DNA of 64,000 nt from Pyxidicoccus fallax (lineage in GTDB: Bacteria; Myxococcota; Myxococcia; Myxococcales; Myxococcaceae). The notes beneath the pieces are model-generated. The model was not told where the DNA came from and ran no database searches. It was given only the letters and a program-made list of their open reading frames with translations. Within the stretch, counting starts at the first letter, position 1, and each line of letters begins with the position of its first letter. A program made the translations under genes and the position numbers. Positions 52,941 through 62,017 of the stretch are shown here, one piece after another. The DNA is taken from positions 1-64,000 of the forward strand of contig NZ_JABBJJ010000008.1 of NCBI RefSeq assembly GCF_012933655.1, read 5' to 3'.

Positions 52941-53975
52941 TCACCCGGCCGGGAACAGCTTCGCCTTCCAGATGCGCACGGGCAGCACCTCGCCCGCGCG
53001 CACCTCCCGGGGCGGGCCCACCACGCGCAGCAGCGTGCCGCCCACAGGGAAGCGGTACTCCGCCGCGTGTCCGAGGAACAGCCGCGCGGAGAGGGGCAGC
53101 AGGGTGCCCTCTCCGCCCAGCTCCAGGTCCTCCGGGCGCACCACCAGCGTGCAGGGACCGTCCGGCCCCAGCGTGCCCGGTGGCAGCGGGAAGCTCGCGT
53201 CTCCCTGGGCGGTGTGGAACGCGCCGTCGCGCACCCGGCCCGGGAGGACATTCGCTCCTCCGACGAAGCCCGCGACGAAGGGCGTGGCGGGCTCGCGGTA
53301 GAGCCGCTCGGGCGCGTCCACCTGCTCGATGACGCCGCGGTTCATCACCGCGATGCGGTCCGACAGCGCCAGCGCCTCGCCCTGGTCGTGGGTGACGAAG
53401 ACCATGGTGGTGCCCAGCCTCGCGCGCAGGGTGGCGATTTCCGCGCGCAGTTCCTCGCGCAGCGCCGCGTCCAGGTTGGACAGCGGCTCGTCCAGCAGCA
53501 GCACCCGGGGGCCGGCCACCAGCGCCCGCGCGAGCGCCACGCGCTGGAGCTGCCCGCCGGACAGCTCGTGCGGCCTCCGCGTCGCGAGCGCCTCCAGCCG
53601 CACCCACCGCAGCGCCTCCTTCACGCGCGACGCCACCTCCGCCTTCGGCAGGCGCCGCAGCGTCAGCGGGTAGGCCACGTTCTGCTCCACGGAGCGGTGG
53701 GGCCAGACGGCGTAGCTCTGGAACACCATGCCCAGCCCGCGCCGCTCGGGCGGCATGCGCACGCCGGGCCCGGCCACCGTCTCCCCGCCAATGCGGATGA
53801 CGCCCGAGTCCGGGTGCTCCAACCCCGCGAGCATCCGCAGCGTCGTCGTCTTCCCGCAGCCGGACGGGCCCAGCAGGGAGACCAGCTCCCCCTCGCGCAC
53901 GTCCAGGCTGAGGCCCCGGACGACGGGCGTGGCACCATACGACTTGAAGACGTCCGTCAACGTGAGGGCCGCCAT
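52941..53975 (-). CDS. ABC transporter ATP-binding protein (ferric/2-aminoethylphosphonate type)
   Basis: 344-residue ATPase. Walker A GPSGCGKTT, Q-loop FQSYAVWPH, signature LSGGQLQRVALARAL, Walker B VLLLDEPLSNLD and switch THDQGEALALSDRIAVM. The C-terminal TOBE-like domain (about 240-344) ends with VRPEDLELGGEG and RIWKAKLFPAG, matching the FbpC/PotA group. Start MAALTLTDVFKSYG was chosen because GGAGG is 8 nt upstream. It is the last gene of an operon with permease 54025 and binding protein 55689. Substrate is most likely Fe3+ or a phosphonate. Confidence 0.88.
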   Translation of the reverse strand: MAALTLTDVFKSYGATPVVRGLSLDVREGELVSLLGPSGCGKTTTLRMLAGLEHPDSGVIRIGGETVAGPGVRMPPERRGLGMVFQSYAVWPHRSVEQNVAYPLTLRRLPKAEVASRVKEALRWVRLEALATRRPHELSGGQLQRVALARALVAGPRVLLLDEPLSNLDAALREELRAEIATLRARLGTTMVFVTHDQGEALALSDRIAVMNRGVIEQVDAPERLYREPATPFVAGFVGGANVLPGRVRDGAFHTAQGDASFPLPPGTLGPDGPCTLVVRPEDLELGGEGTLLPLSARLFLGHAAEYRFPVGGTLLRVVGPPREVRAGEVLPVRIWKAKLFPAG

Positions 53976-54024
53976 CACCGCGCCTCCGCCCCGGGCGGGC
54001 ATCCCCACGTGAGTGCCTGCGCCA

Positions 54025-55692
54025 TCACCGTGCCTCCACGCCGCGCCGGCCCACCAGCGCGAGCACCGCCTGTCCCACCACCACCAGCGCGACGAAGGCG
54101 CAGGCCAGCACCGCCGCCGCCGCCGGGTCCGCGTAGCTCTGCAGCTCGAACAGCAGCGTGCCCAGCACCTCCGAGCCCGCCGGCACCAACAGTACGGACA
54201 TCGTTATCTCCGTCGCGCACGCGAGGAACGCCAGCACGAAGGCCACCGTGAGCGCCGGGCGCAGCAGCGGCAGCGGCGCGTCCACGAACGCGCGCACCGG
54301 CCCCGCGCCGCTCACCCGCGCGGCCTCCGCGAGCGACGGGTCGATTTGCGCCAGCGCCTCCGCGCTGTTGCGCGCCCCGAGCGCCAGGTACTTCGCCGCG
54401 TACGCGATGAGCAGCAGCCACGGCGTGTGCGCCAGCGCGAGCACGAAGGCCACGCGCTCCAGCAGGATGAAGCGCAGGTCTCGCGAGAAGGCCAGCAGCA
54501 GCGCCAGCGCCACCACCGTGCCCGGGACGGCGTAGGGCCATACCGCCAGCGCCTCCACTCCCGCGCCGAGCCGCCGGAAGCCTCGCTGGAGCACCGCCGC
54601 CGCGAGCCCCAGCAGGCACACCAGCCCTCCCGCGCCCGCGGCCAGCAGCAGGCTGCGCCCCGTGGCCCGCAGCGTGCGCGGCTCCAGCAGCACGCCGGAC
54701 CAGTGCGCCAGCGTCAGCTCCCGCCACGCCAGCTCCGCGCCGAAGCTGCGCTGCAGGGACGTGAGGAGGATGGCCCCCAGCGGCAGCAGCACCAGCACCC
54801 CGCAGACGACGCCCACCACCGCCAGGGCGGGCCCTCGAGCGCGGCCCAGCGGGAAGGGCCGCGAGGCCATGCCCTTGCCCGCGCTCAGGCGCACGCGCCC
54901 GGAGCTCCCCAGCGCCCACGTCGCCACGAGCGCCAACGGCGTGAGCAGCAGGAGCGCGGTGGCCAGCGCCGCCGCCCGCGCCAGCCCCACGTCCCCGCCC
55001 AGCAGCACCAACTCATAGATGCGCGTGGTGAGCACCCGCGTGGGCGGCGACGCCGAGATGCCCAGCAGGTACGGCACGCCGAAGGACGAGGCGGCCATGA
55101 GGAACACCATCACCGTGCCGGACAGCAGCGACGGCAGCGCGAGCGGCAGCGTCGTCGTCAGCAGCGCGCGCACGGGCGAGGCACCACACACGCGCGCCGC
55201 CTCCTCCAGCGCCGGGTCCACCCGCCGGAGCGCGGCGGCCCCCGCCAGCAGCACCAGCGGCAGTCCCGACAGCCCCTCGACGAAGGCGATGCCCGCGGGG
55301 CCGTAGATGTCGAAGGCGCCCTCGCCCAGCAGCCGGTTGAGGTAGCCCGCGCGAGGGCTCGCGAGCGACAGCCATCCCATGCCCCAGATGAACGCCGGAA
55401 TCGCGGAGGGCAGGGTGAAGAGCACCGTGAAGGCGCCGCGCAGCGGCAGGTCCGTGCGGAACAGCAGCAGCGACAGCGGCGTGCCGAGCACCAGCGCGAG
55501 CACCGCCGCCCCCGCGGAGATGCCCAGCGTGTTCCCCAGCGCCCCGGTCTCCGAAGCCAGCCAGGACAGCCCCGCTTCGCCGTGCGCGCCCGTGCCCCGC
55601 AGCAGCAGCACCGCGACGGGCACGATGGCGAAGAAGAGCAGCGGCGCCAGCCACGCGCCCAGGCCGAGCCACCGCGCCCACGCCGCCCTCAT
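54025..55692 (-). CDS. ABC transporter permease, fused double (FbpB type)
   Basis: 555-residue inner-membrane permease with 12 hydrophobic segments in two halves. Each half has a binding-protein-dependent EAA-type loop: LEEAARVCGASPVRALLTTTLPLALPS in the first, and LAEAARVSGAGPVRAFVDAPLPLLRPAL in the second (shown in abbreviated form EAA...G). This fused layout is typical of FbpB/AfuB and of 2-aminoethylphosphonate permeases. Starts MRAAWARWLG, with its ATG overlapping the binding-protein stop by 4 bp (55689-55692). The ATPase follows after 49 bp. Confidence 0.9.
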   Translation of the reverse strand: MRAAWARWLGLGAWLAPLLFFAIVPVAVLLLRGTGAHGEAGLSWLASETGALGNTLGISAGAAVLALVLGTPLSLLLFRTDLPLRGAFTVLFTLPSAIPAFIWGMGWLSLASPRAGYLNRLLGEGAFDIYGPAGIAFVEGLSGLPLVLLAGAAALRRVDPALEEAARVCGASPVRALLTTTLPLALPSLLSGTVMVFLMAASSFGVPYLLGISASPPTRVLTTRIYELVLLGGDVGLARAAALATALLLLTPLALVATWALGSSGRVRLSAGKGMASRPFPLGRARGPALAVVGVVCGVLVLLPLGAILLTSLQRSFGAELAWRELTLAHWSGVLLEPRTLRATGRSLLLAAGAGGLVCLLGLAAAVLQRGFRRLGAGVEALAVWPYAVPGTVVALALLLAFSRDLRFILLERVAFVLALAHTPWLLLIAYAAKYLALGARNSAEALAQIDPSLAEAARVSGAGPVRAFVDAPLPLLRPALTVAFVLAFLACATEITMSVLLVPAGSEVLGTLLFELQSYADPAAAAVLACAFVALVVVGQAVLALVGRRGVEAR

Positions 55693-56735
55693 CGCGCGAA
55701 CGCCCGGGTGAAGGCTTCCTTGATGGCTCCGCCGCGCGTGAGCCCCAATTCCACCATCGCGGGCGTCCAGGGCTGGGAGCGCTCCAGCAACTTCTCCACC
55801 CCGGGCTCCCCCCGAGGCCCGCCGAGCCGTGGGTCCACCGCGTGCATGTCTCCCTTCTCGACGATGAGGCGCTGGCCCTCGGGGGACAGGAGCACGTCCA
55901 GCACGGCCTTCGCGGCCACCGGGTTGGGCGTCGTCGCGAACAGCGCCACCGGGCCTGGGATGACGACGGCGCCATCCGTGGGCCACACGATGCGCAAGGG
56001 GCTGCCGCGCGCCCGGGCGGCCAGGGCGTTCTCCAGCAGCAGCACGCCCGCGTCCGCCTCGCCGCTCTCCACCTTCTGCAGCACCGCCGCGTTGCCCCCC
56101 GCGACGATGGCGCCGCGCTCGCGCAGGCCGGTGAAGTACGCGTCGCCATACCGTGCCTGGCAGAACACCGCCCACGTGAAGGCCGTGCCCGAGGTGAGAG
56201 GGTCGCCAATGGCCACGCGCCCCTTCCACCGGCCATCCACCAGCTCGGCGAAGGAGGACGGCGGAGGCGTGGTGCCCTCGCGATGCACGAGCACCATGGT
56301 GGACAGACGGATGGCCGCGTAGCGCGCGTCCAGGTCCACCAGCGAGCGGGGAACCCGGAGCACGTACGGAGAGGCATAGGGCGCGAAGGCCCGTTCCCGT
56401 GCGAGCCGCTCGTAGAGGAACGGGTCCGACGTCGCGAGCAGGTCCGCGCGGACCGCCCCCGCGGCGCGCTCGGCCTCCAGCCGGCTGGCCACCTTCTCGC
56501 TGCCGGCCTGATACCAGTGGACCTGCACGCCCGGGAGCTTCTCCTTCAGCAGCGGCTCCAACGCGTCCAGCACGTGCCGGTACATGGACGTGTAGACCCA
56601 CACGTCCCCGGAGGGCGCGCCCTCGCTGGAGGCCGCGGGCCCGGACGAGGGCGCGGCGGACTCGATGCGGCACGCGACGAGCAGGACGAGCGCGGCGGCG
56701 AGGCCGGCCCCCCGGAGCAGGGCTGGGAATGCCAT
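55689..56735 (-). CDS. extracellular solute-binding lipoprotein (FbpA-like)
   Basis: 348-residue lipoprotein (LLVAC, Cys22). Periplasmic-binding-protein fold of the ferric-type class: VWVYTSMYRHVLDALEPLL (strand-helix start), VQVHWYQAGSEKVASRLEAE, ADLLATSDPFLYERLA, WKGRVAIGDPLTSGTAF, VESGEADAGVLLLEN, and IVWPTDGAVVIPGPVALFATTPNP. This matches FbpA/AfuA and phosphonate/thiamine relatives. First gene of the operon. No Fur-box-like sequence was recognised upstream, so iron control is not demonstrated. Confidence 0.87.
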   Translation of the reverse strand: MAFPALLRGAGLAAALVLLVACRIESAAPSSGPAASSEGAPSGDVWVYTSMYRHVLDALEPLLKEKLPGVQVHWYQAGSEKVASRLEAERAAGAVRADLLATSDPFLYERLARERAFAPYASPYVLRVPRSLVDLDARYAAIRLSTMVLVHREGTTPPPSSFAELVDGRWKGRVAIGDPLTSGTAFTWAVFCQARYGDAYFTGLRERGAIVAGGNAAVLQKVESGEADAGVLLLENALAARARGSPLRIVWPTDGAVVIPGPVALFATTPNPVAAKAVLDVLLSPEGQRLIVEKGDMHAVDPRLGGPRGEPGVEKLLERSQPWTPAMVELGLTRGGAIKEAFTRAFAR

Positions 56736-56966
56736 TCCTGGCGGATTATGCGGAACGGGAGCGGAAAGTCACCGTCCGTGCTTGACGCACCTGTATTGCA
56801 ATTGTTTCGGCGACGGCAAGAAAGCCTCCAGGGCGCAAGCATTCACGGCGGGAAGCCCGCGTCGCCTGGAGGGGCTTCGGTCGCGTCCTAGACTCGGCGG
56901 TGGTGGTCCGCGCCGCGCGAGCGGGGACCCCTGTCGGCGGAAGCCGGCATCACCGGGAGGAGTCCC

Positions 56967-57287
56967 ATGCAAGCGAAGCGCTCCGCTGTGAGGAAGTCGT
57001 GGCTTCACCTGTGCGTTGCCGCTGGCGCCGTGCTCGCCATCGGCTGTGGCTCGGGTATCGACCTGGAAGAGGGTGAGGCACCGGCGGAGACCCCGACGGT
57101 ACGCGCGCAGTCGGAGGAGTGCCCGGGAAGCCAGGGCTACTGCGAGGCGGCCTCGGGCAGTGTCTTCTGCGGTCCCGGTCGCCCCAGGGCCAGCGCGTTC
57201 CAGACGTCGGACGGAGGCTGGTGCATCCACTGGACGGCCTGCGGCATGGACAGGCCCATCTGCGACCCGAGCAACACCGAGAACTGA
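56967..57287 (+). CDS. small Cys-rich lipoprotein
   Basis: 106-residue lipoprotein that I do not recognise. The N-terminal signal ends AAGAVLAIGC (lipobox, Cys27), then an acidic linker (LEEGEAPAETPTV), then a 55-residue Cys-rich domain (ECPGSQGYCEAASGSVFCG, GGWCIHWTACGMDRPICDP) with seven further Cys, suggestive of disulfide bonds. GGGAGG lies 8-13 nt before the ATG. A terminator hairpin follows. Probably a surface-exposed, disulfide-stabilised protein; similar orphan small Cys-rich lipoproteins are common in myxobacteria. Confidence 0.65.
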   Translation: MQAKRSAVRKSWLHLCVAAGAVLAIGCGSGIDLEEGEAPAETPTVRAQSEECPGSQGYCEAASGSVFCGPGRPRASAFQTSDGGWCIHWTACGMDRPICDPSNTEN

Positions 57288-57304
57288 GCGCGGCGCGCGG
57301 TAAC

Positions 57305-57338
57305 GGCCCTCCAGCGGGAGGTGGAGGGCCACTCTCTT
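57305..57338 (+). terminator. terminator-like hairpin
   Basis: GGCCCTCC (57305-57312) pairs with GGAGGGCC (57323-57330) around a 10-nt loop, followed by ACTCTCTT. It lies 18 bp after the stop of the small lipoprotein gene. The rest of 57339-57669 shows no gene that I can support; it would contain the promoter of the TetR gene. Confidence 0.6.
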
Positions 57339-57669
57339 CGGAGCGCAGGGCGCCCCAGTGGTGCACGTACCGTCAGGTCGTGAGCGGCACTCGGGGACCT
57401 TCTTCACTATCGGGGGCCACGCAACGGAGCCCTCGAATCGACGAGGCGCGATTCGGGGTGCACTGCGGATGAGGCCGTCCGCCGGAGCTGCGCGGGAAGT
57501 CGCACGCGGCGTGGTCGTGTGGGGGAGAGGTCCGCACGCATGAACGTGCGGCGTTGACGCCCGACTCCCCAGGTGCGGCGCCCCGTCCATCCCTGTCAGA
57601 CCCCGGCGGTATACCGGGCTCTGTGGAAGGAACGCTCCTTCCACGGGGTGGGCTTTCAGGAGGGCGGGG

Positions 57670-58434
57670 ATGGAGAGGGGCATGTGGATTCTGGAGCAGC
57701 ACCACGCTCACGTCATGCGCGTGGCGGCGGAGCTCCTGTCGCAGCGCGGCTACGACAACGTGCGGGCGGAAGACCTGGCCCGGGCCGCGAGCGTGTCGGT
57801 GGGGACGCTGTACCGCCGCTACGGTGACAAGCACCGCTTTGCCCTCGCGGTGCGGGACTTCGCCGAGCAGGACCTCTGCGACGTCGCGCGCTCCACCTTC
57901 GAGGGGTGCTACCGGAGGTCGAAGCTGGACTTCCGCGAGGCCTTCCTCGCCTTCTGGGGAGAGCTGGTCTGGTGGGCGGCGGCGCAGCCGGGGCTCTTCG
58001 GCTTCGCCTTCCTGCACTGGCACCCGCGGGCCCTGGAGGAGCGCTCACCCGGCGAGGCGGCGCGGGAGATGGTGCGAGAGGTCCTCCGACAGGGGGAGCG
58101 GGAGGGCGTGCTGGCGCCGGGAGCTGCCCGGGCGGGCGAGGGGCTCGTGTGGGGCACGCTGACGCAGCTGGTGCGCGAGGCGGTGTGGGCCGAGGTGCCG
58201 GTGGACGAGAACGACGCCCACGCCGCGGGCCAGGTCCTCTGGCGTGCCCTGCGGCGGACGGAGGACTCCGGGCCTTCGGGGGCGGGTCATCCGCCTCCCG
58301 ACGCGACGTCCACCGAGGACTCGGGGCCGGGCCAGCCTCCTCCCGACGCGACGTCCACCGAGGACTCGGGGCTGGGTCAGCCGCCTTCCGACGCTACGCC
58401 CGCCGACGGCTCGGGGCCCTCAGTCCCCCCGGAG
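57670..58434 (+). CDS. TetR-family regulator with 15-residue repeat tail, 3' end unresolved
   Basis: TetR-like protein of about 200 residues plus an odd tail. The HTH is clear (about 12-58: AAELLSQRGYDNVRAEDLARAASVSVGTLYRRYGDKHRF) and the C-terminal domain (LDFREAFLAFWGELVWWAA, LVWGTLTQLVREAV) is typical of TetR_C. From about residue 197 three near-identical 15-residue units (TEDSGPGQPPPDATS) follow, encoded by 45-bp tandem repeats. No stop is present in any plus frame between 58200 and about 58526; in this frame the next stop is at 61344, through the whole antisense permease gene. The end given is my arbitrary cut at the convergent gene. A frameshift, lost stop or sequencing error is likely. 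Confidence 0.6.
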
Positions 58435-60855
58435 CACGATGGCGGGCGGGATTCGCGAGGCGCGACGCGCGGGCAGCAGGGCGGCGAGGAAGGCCACCGC
58501 GCCGAGCATCGCCACCACCGCTACATAGGTGAGCGGGTCGATGGGCCGCACGCCGCTGAGCAGGTGCGTGAGCGCGCGGCTGGCGCCGGCGGCGAGCACG
58601 AGGCCGAGGAGGAGCCCCGCTCCCGTGAGCCGCAGGTACCGGTCCAGCACCATGCCCGTCACCTGGTCCTCGCGCGCGCCCAGCGCCATGCGGATGCCCA
58701 GCTCGCGGGTGCGCTGGAGCACCGCGTACGCCACCACCCCGTAGAGCCCCACCGCCGCGAGCACCATGGCGACGCCGGCGAAGGCACCCACCAGCAGCAG
58801 GTAGAAGCGCAGCGGGGCCACCGTGCCGTCCACCACCGAGGAGAGAGTGCGCACGCTGCCCAAAGCGAGGCTCGCGTCGAGCGCGCGAATCTCGGCGCGC
58901 ACCGCCGAGGCCAGCGCGAGCGGCTCGCCCGACGTGCGCAGCAGCAGCACCATGCCCGTGCCGCGCGCCTGCTCGTAGGGCACGTACAGCTCGGGCACCG
59001 GCGGCGTGGCGGGCCCGTCGAGGGCCTGGTCCTCCACGATGCCCACCACCCGGCCGCCGAACGCGCCGCTGCCCCAGTCCGTCCCCGTCTCCACCGTGTG
59101 GCCGATGGGGTCCTCGCCGGGCCAGAAGCGGCGGGCCGCCTCGGCGTTCACCAGCACCGCGCGCCCTCCCGCGCCCCTGTCCTCGGCCGTGAGCCCCCGG
59201 CCGCGCAGCACCTTCACGCGCATGGCCTCCAGCGCGCCCGGCGTGACGATGCGGACCCGGGTCTCCCACGGGCTGGTCCCCGGGGGCACGGGCCGCTGCG
59301 AGTCCTTCAGCGGGGTGGTCCACCTGATGCCACCGTCCATGGGCAGGACGCTCACCGCGCCGGCCGCCTCCACGCCGGGCAGCGCGCGCAGCCGCTCCAG
59401 GAGCGGGTCATAGAAGGCGGCGGGGGCCGCGGTGCCGAAGCGGTAGCGCAGCGTGGGCAGCTCGAGCTTCACCGTGAGGACGCCCTCGGGCTGGAAGCCG
59501 AGCGGGGCGCGCTGCAGGTGCACGAAGCTGCGCAGGAGCAGGCCCGCGCTCACCAGCAGCAGCACCGCGAGCGCCGTCTCGCCGATGATGAGGGCGGAGC
59601 GGGTGCGGTGCCGGTGCGCGCCCCCACCACCGCCCCCGCCAAGGGAGCGCAGGCTCCGCCCCAGGTCCACGCGCGAGGCGTGCAGCGCCGGCACGAGGCC
59701 GAAGAGGAATGTGGTGAGCACCGACAGCCCGGCGGTGAAGGCCAGCACGGCACGGTCCAGCGACACCTCCTCGATGCGGGGGATGTCGCGAGGGCCCAGC
59801 ACGGCCAGCGCGTCCAGCGCCCACATTGCGGCGAGCAGGCCCGCCGCGCCGCCGAGGAGGGAGAGCAGGGCGCTCTCCAACAGCAGCTCGCGCGCGAGCC
59901 GGCCCCGGCTGGCACCCAGGGCGAGCCGGACGGACAGCTCCCCCTCGCGCGAGGCGGCGCGGGCCAGCAACAGGTGGGTGAGGTTCGCGCAGGCGATGAG
60001 CAGCACCAGCCCCACCGCGCCCATCAGCAAGAGGAGCGAGGGGCGCGTGCGGCCCAGCAGCACATCGCGAAGCAGCTCCACGCTCGCGCCCTTCTCCGCG
60101 TTGGTCTTCGGATACTGCTCGGCCAGCCGGCCGGCGATGGCGGCGACGTCGGCGCGGGCTCCCTCCAGGCTCACGCCCGGGGCGAGCCGGCCGTACACCT
60201 CCAGCCAGTGCGAGCCGCGCGCCTCCGGCTTCACCATGGGGGCTTCCCACATCAAGGGCGTCCACATTCGCGCGCGCGACGGGAAGTCGAAGCCGGGCGC
60301 CGCCACGCCCACCACCGTCCAGGGCTCGGAGCCGCCGAAGTGCATCGAGCGGCCGAGCACCGAGGGGCTGCCGCCGTAGCGGCGCTGCCACAGCTCGTGG
60401 GAAATCACCGCCACCTTCGGTGCGCCCGGCGCGTCGTCACTGTCCTGGAGCCCTCGGCCGAGCTGGATGCGCACGCCGAGTCCCTGGAAGAAGCCGGCCG
60501 TCACGAGGCCGCCCTGCACCCGCTCGGGAGAGGTCTCCGGGCCGTCGGCGGCGAGCGTCATCTCCGCGCTCGCCACGCCGAAGAGGCTGTCGAAGGCGCG
60601 GGCCTGCTCGCGCATGTCCCTCAAGTCCAGCGGCGAGGTGGGGCCGGGGCCCTGCCGGCCCACCGTGTACACGCGCACCAGCCGGGCGTCGTCGTGCATG
60701 GGCAGCGGGCGCAGCAGCACCGCGTGCACCACGCTGAAGATGGCCGCGTTGGCGCCGATGCCGAGCGCCAGGGTCAGCACGGCCACCAGCGTGAAGGTGG
60801 GGCTCCGGCGCAGCCGGCGCAGCGCGAGCCGGAGGTCCTGGAGGAGGGTGTCCAT
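58420..60855 (-). CDS. ADOP-type ABC permease (FtsX/MacB family)
   Basis: 811-residue membrane protein. It starts MDTLLQDLRLALRRLRRSPTF followed by the first TM (LVAVLTLALGIGANAAIFSVV), the classic start of acidobacterial duplicated orphan permeases. Two periplasmic MacB-PCD domains (about 65-250 and 440-640) each precede a FtsX-type core with 3 TM helices (LLLMGAVGLVLLIACANLTHLLLA; FAGVAMVLAAVGLYGVVAYA). It ends SRIPPAIVLRGD. The motif R..E..VR.ALGA (RLALGASRGRL, RMALGAREDQV) occurs in each half. ATPase partner is not in the window. Possibly exports peptides or lipids. Confidence 0.87.
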   Translation of the reverse strand: MDTLLQDLRLALRRLRRSPTFTLVAVLTLALGIGANAAIFSVVHAVLLRPLPMHDDARLVRVYTVGRQGPGPTSPLDLRDMREQARAFDSLFGVASAEMTLAADGPETSPERVQGGLVTAGFFQGLGVRIQLGRGLQDSDDAPGAPKVAVISHELWQRRYGGSPSVLGRSMHFGGSEPWTVVGVAAPGFDFPSRARMWTPLMWEAPMVKPEARGSHWLEVYGRLAPGVSLEGARADVAAIAGRLAEQYPKTNAEKGASVELLRDVLLGRTRPSLLLLMGAVGLVLLIACANLTHLLLARAASREGELSVRLALGASRGRLARELLLESALLSLLGGAAGLLAAMWALDALAVLGPRDIPRIEEVSLDRAVLAFTAGLSVLTTFLFGLVPALHASRVDLGRSLRSLGGGGGGGAHRHRTRSALIIGETALAVLLLVSAGLLLRSFVHLQRAPLGFQPEGVLTVKLELPTLRYRFGTAAPAAFYDPLLERLRALPGVEAAGAVSVLPMDGGIRWTTPLKDSQRPVPPGTSPWETRVRIVTPGALEAMRVKVLRGRGLTAEDRGAGGRAVLVNAEAARRFWPGEDPIGHTVETGTDWGSGAFGGRVVGIVEDQALDGPATPPVPELYVPYEQARGTGMVLLLRTSGEPLALASAVRAEIRALDASLALGSVRTLSSVVDGTVAPLRFYLLLVGAFAGVAMVLAAVGLYGVVAYAVLQRTRELGIRMALGAREDQVTGMVLDRYLRLTGAGLLLGLVLAAGASRALTHLLSGVRPIDPLTYVAVVAMLGAVAFLAALLPARRASRIPPAIVLRGD

Positions 60856-60996
60856 TCCAGGAGCCGCGAGCATGGACCATGCCAGCCCCCGCGGCCAGCC
60901 CCCTCCGGGCGGTGGGCCGGCCCGGACGGAGGGCGGGGTGCCCGGCGCTGGGAAACCGAATCCCGCTTCCGGACAGGCCCCCGCGGCGGTGGAGCC

Positions 60997-61395
60997 TCAG
61001 AAGGGCTCGAAGCAGTCGTAGTTGCGCTGGGAGATGATGCGACCGTCCTGGAAGGTGAGGAACATGCCGCACGTGGCGCGCAGGGTGTCTCCGGCGGCCA
61101 GCGTGCGCAGGGGCACGGCGAGCGTGCCGCTCCAGTCCACCTCCAGCGCCACGGTGTCGCCCTGGGCCAGGGTATTGCGGACGGCGTAGCGCTGCGAGGA
61201 CAGGAGCTTGCGTCCCTTCTCGGCGCCTGCGAGCAGCGCCGTCAGGCCCCGCGTCTGCCCCGTGCGGGTGAGCGCGTTGGGGTACTCGCGCTGCTCCACC
61301 TGGGGGTGGAAGAAGGCGGCCAGCGCCTCCCCCGTCGCTCCTGACTCCAGGGCCTGGAGGTAGCGCAGCGCCGTGTCGAGGTTCGTCGTGGACAT
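60997..61395 (-). CDS. SnoaL-like NTF2-fold protein
   Basis: 132-residue NTF2-like protein (RYLQALESGATGEALAAFFHPQVEQ, LTRTGQTRGLTALLAGAEKG, VALEVDWSGTL, CGMFLTFQDGRIISQRNYDCFEPF). ATG at 61395 was chosen because GGAGG is 7 nt upstream and the N-terminus fits the fold. It is divergent from the MarR gene at 61465, across a short region with a perfect palindrome. A ligand-binding or detoxifying role under MarR control is inferred. The ligand is unknown. Confidence 0.8.
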   Translation of the reverse strand: MSTTNLDTALRYLQALESGATGEALAAFFHPQVEQREYPNALTRTGQTRGLTALLAGAEKGRKLLSSQRYAVRNTLAQGDTVALEVDWSGTLAVPLRTLAAGDTLRATCGMFLTFQDGRIISQRNYDCFEPF

Positions 61396-61418
61396 GAGGT
61401 CCTCCCAGGGAAGATGCA

Positions 61419-61445
61419 CAACCCATGTTGCACAACCCGGGTTGT
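61419..61445. promoter_or_regulatory. MarR operator-like palindromes between SnoaL and MarR genes
   Basis: ACAACCCGGGTTGT (61432-61445) is a perfect 14-bp palindrome. CAACCCATGTTG (61419-61430) repeats the same half-sites with two central mismatches, centred 14 bp away. Both lie in the 69-bp gap between the divergent SnoaL and MarR starts, so a MarR dimer would cover both promoters. Operator role is inferred. Confidence 0.6.
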
Positions 61446-61464
61446 GGATGCAAGACGGGAGGCC

Positions 61465-61959
61465 ATGTCACGTCGGAAGGAAGACGCGTCCGTGCGGCTC
61501 GAGTCGCTGGATTTGGGCTACCTCGCCCTCTTCGTGGGGCAGCGGGTGAACGAGCAGGTGCTGGAGGACATCCACGCCGCGGGCTTCACGGGCCTGCGCC
61601 ACGCGCACGGCTATGTCTTCCAGCACCTGTTGGGAGGCCCGCGTTCCATCAGCGAGCTGGCGGAGCTGCTGGAGGTGACGCAGCAGGCTGCGTCCAAGAC
61701 GGTGGCCGAGCTGGAGGCGCTGGGCTACGTGGAGCGGACGGCGTCCGAGGACGCGCGCGTGCGGCGGGTGGCGCTGTCCGCGCGGGGACAGGCGGCGGTG
61801 GAGCGCACGCGCGCCCTCCGGGCCGGGCTGCAGAAGCGCTTCGAGCGGCAGCACGGGGCGGCGGCGGTGGACGCGGCGCGCAAGCTGCTGGCGGCGGTGC
61901 TCACCTCGCTGGGCGGCGCCGAGGCGGTACGGGCCCGGCGGGTGCGGGCGCCCCGCTAG
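61465..61959 (+). CDS. MarR family transcriptional regulator
   Basis: 164-residue winged-helix regulator. HTH region: SISELAELLEVTQQAASKTVAELEALGYVERTASEDARVRRVALSARG (in parts), where RT.SEDARVRRVALS is the MarR wing with conserved D.R. ATG at 61465 has GGGAGG 4-9 nt upstream; a start at 61414 is less likely. Divergent from SnoaL-like 60997 and next to a palindrome that is its probable operator. It probably responds to an aromatic or oxidant ligand. Confidence 0.87.
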   Translation: MSRRKEDASVRLESLDLGYLALFVGQRVNEQVLEDIHAAGFTGLRHAHGYVFQHLLGGPRSISELAELLEVTQQAASKTVAELEALGYVERTASEDARVRRVALSARGQAAVERTRALRAGLQKRFERQHGAAAVDAARKLLAAVLTSLGGAEAVRARRVRAPR

Positions 61960-62017
61960 GAGGGGCGGGGCGCCGGGTCAGGGCAGCCCCGCGCGCGGTT
62001 GTGCCATGCTCCCGCGC

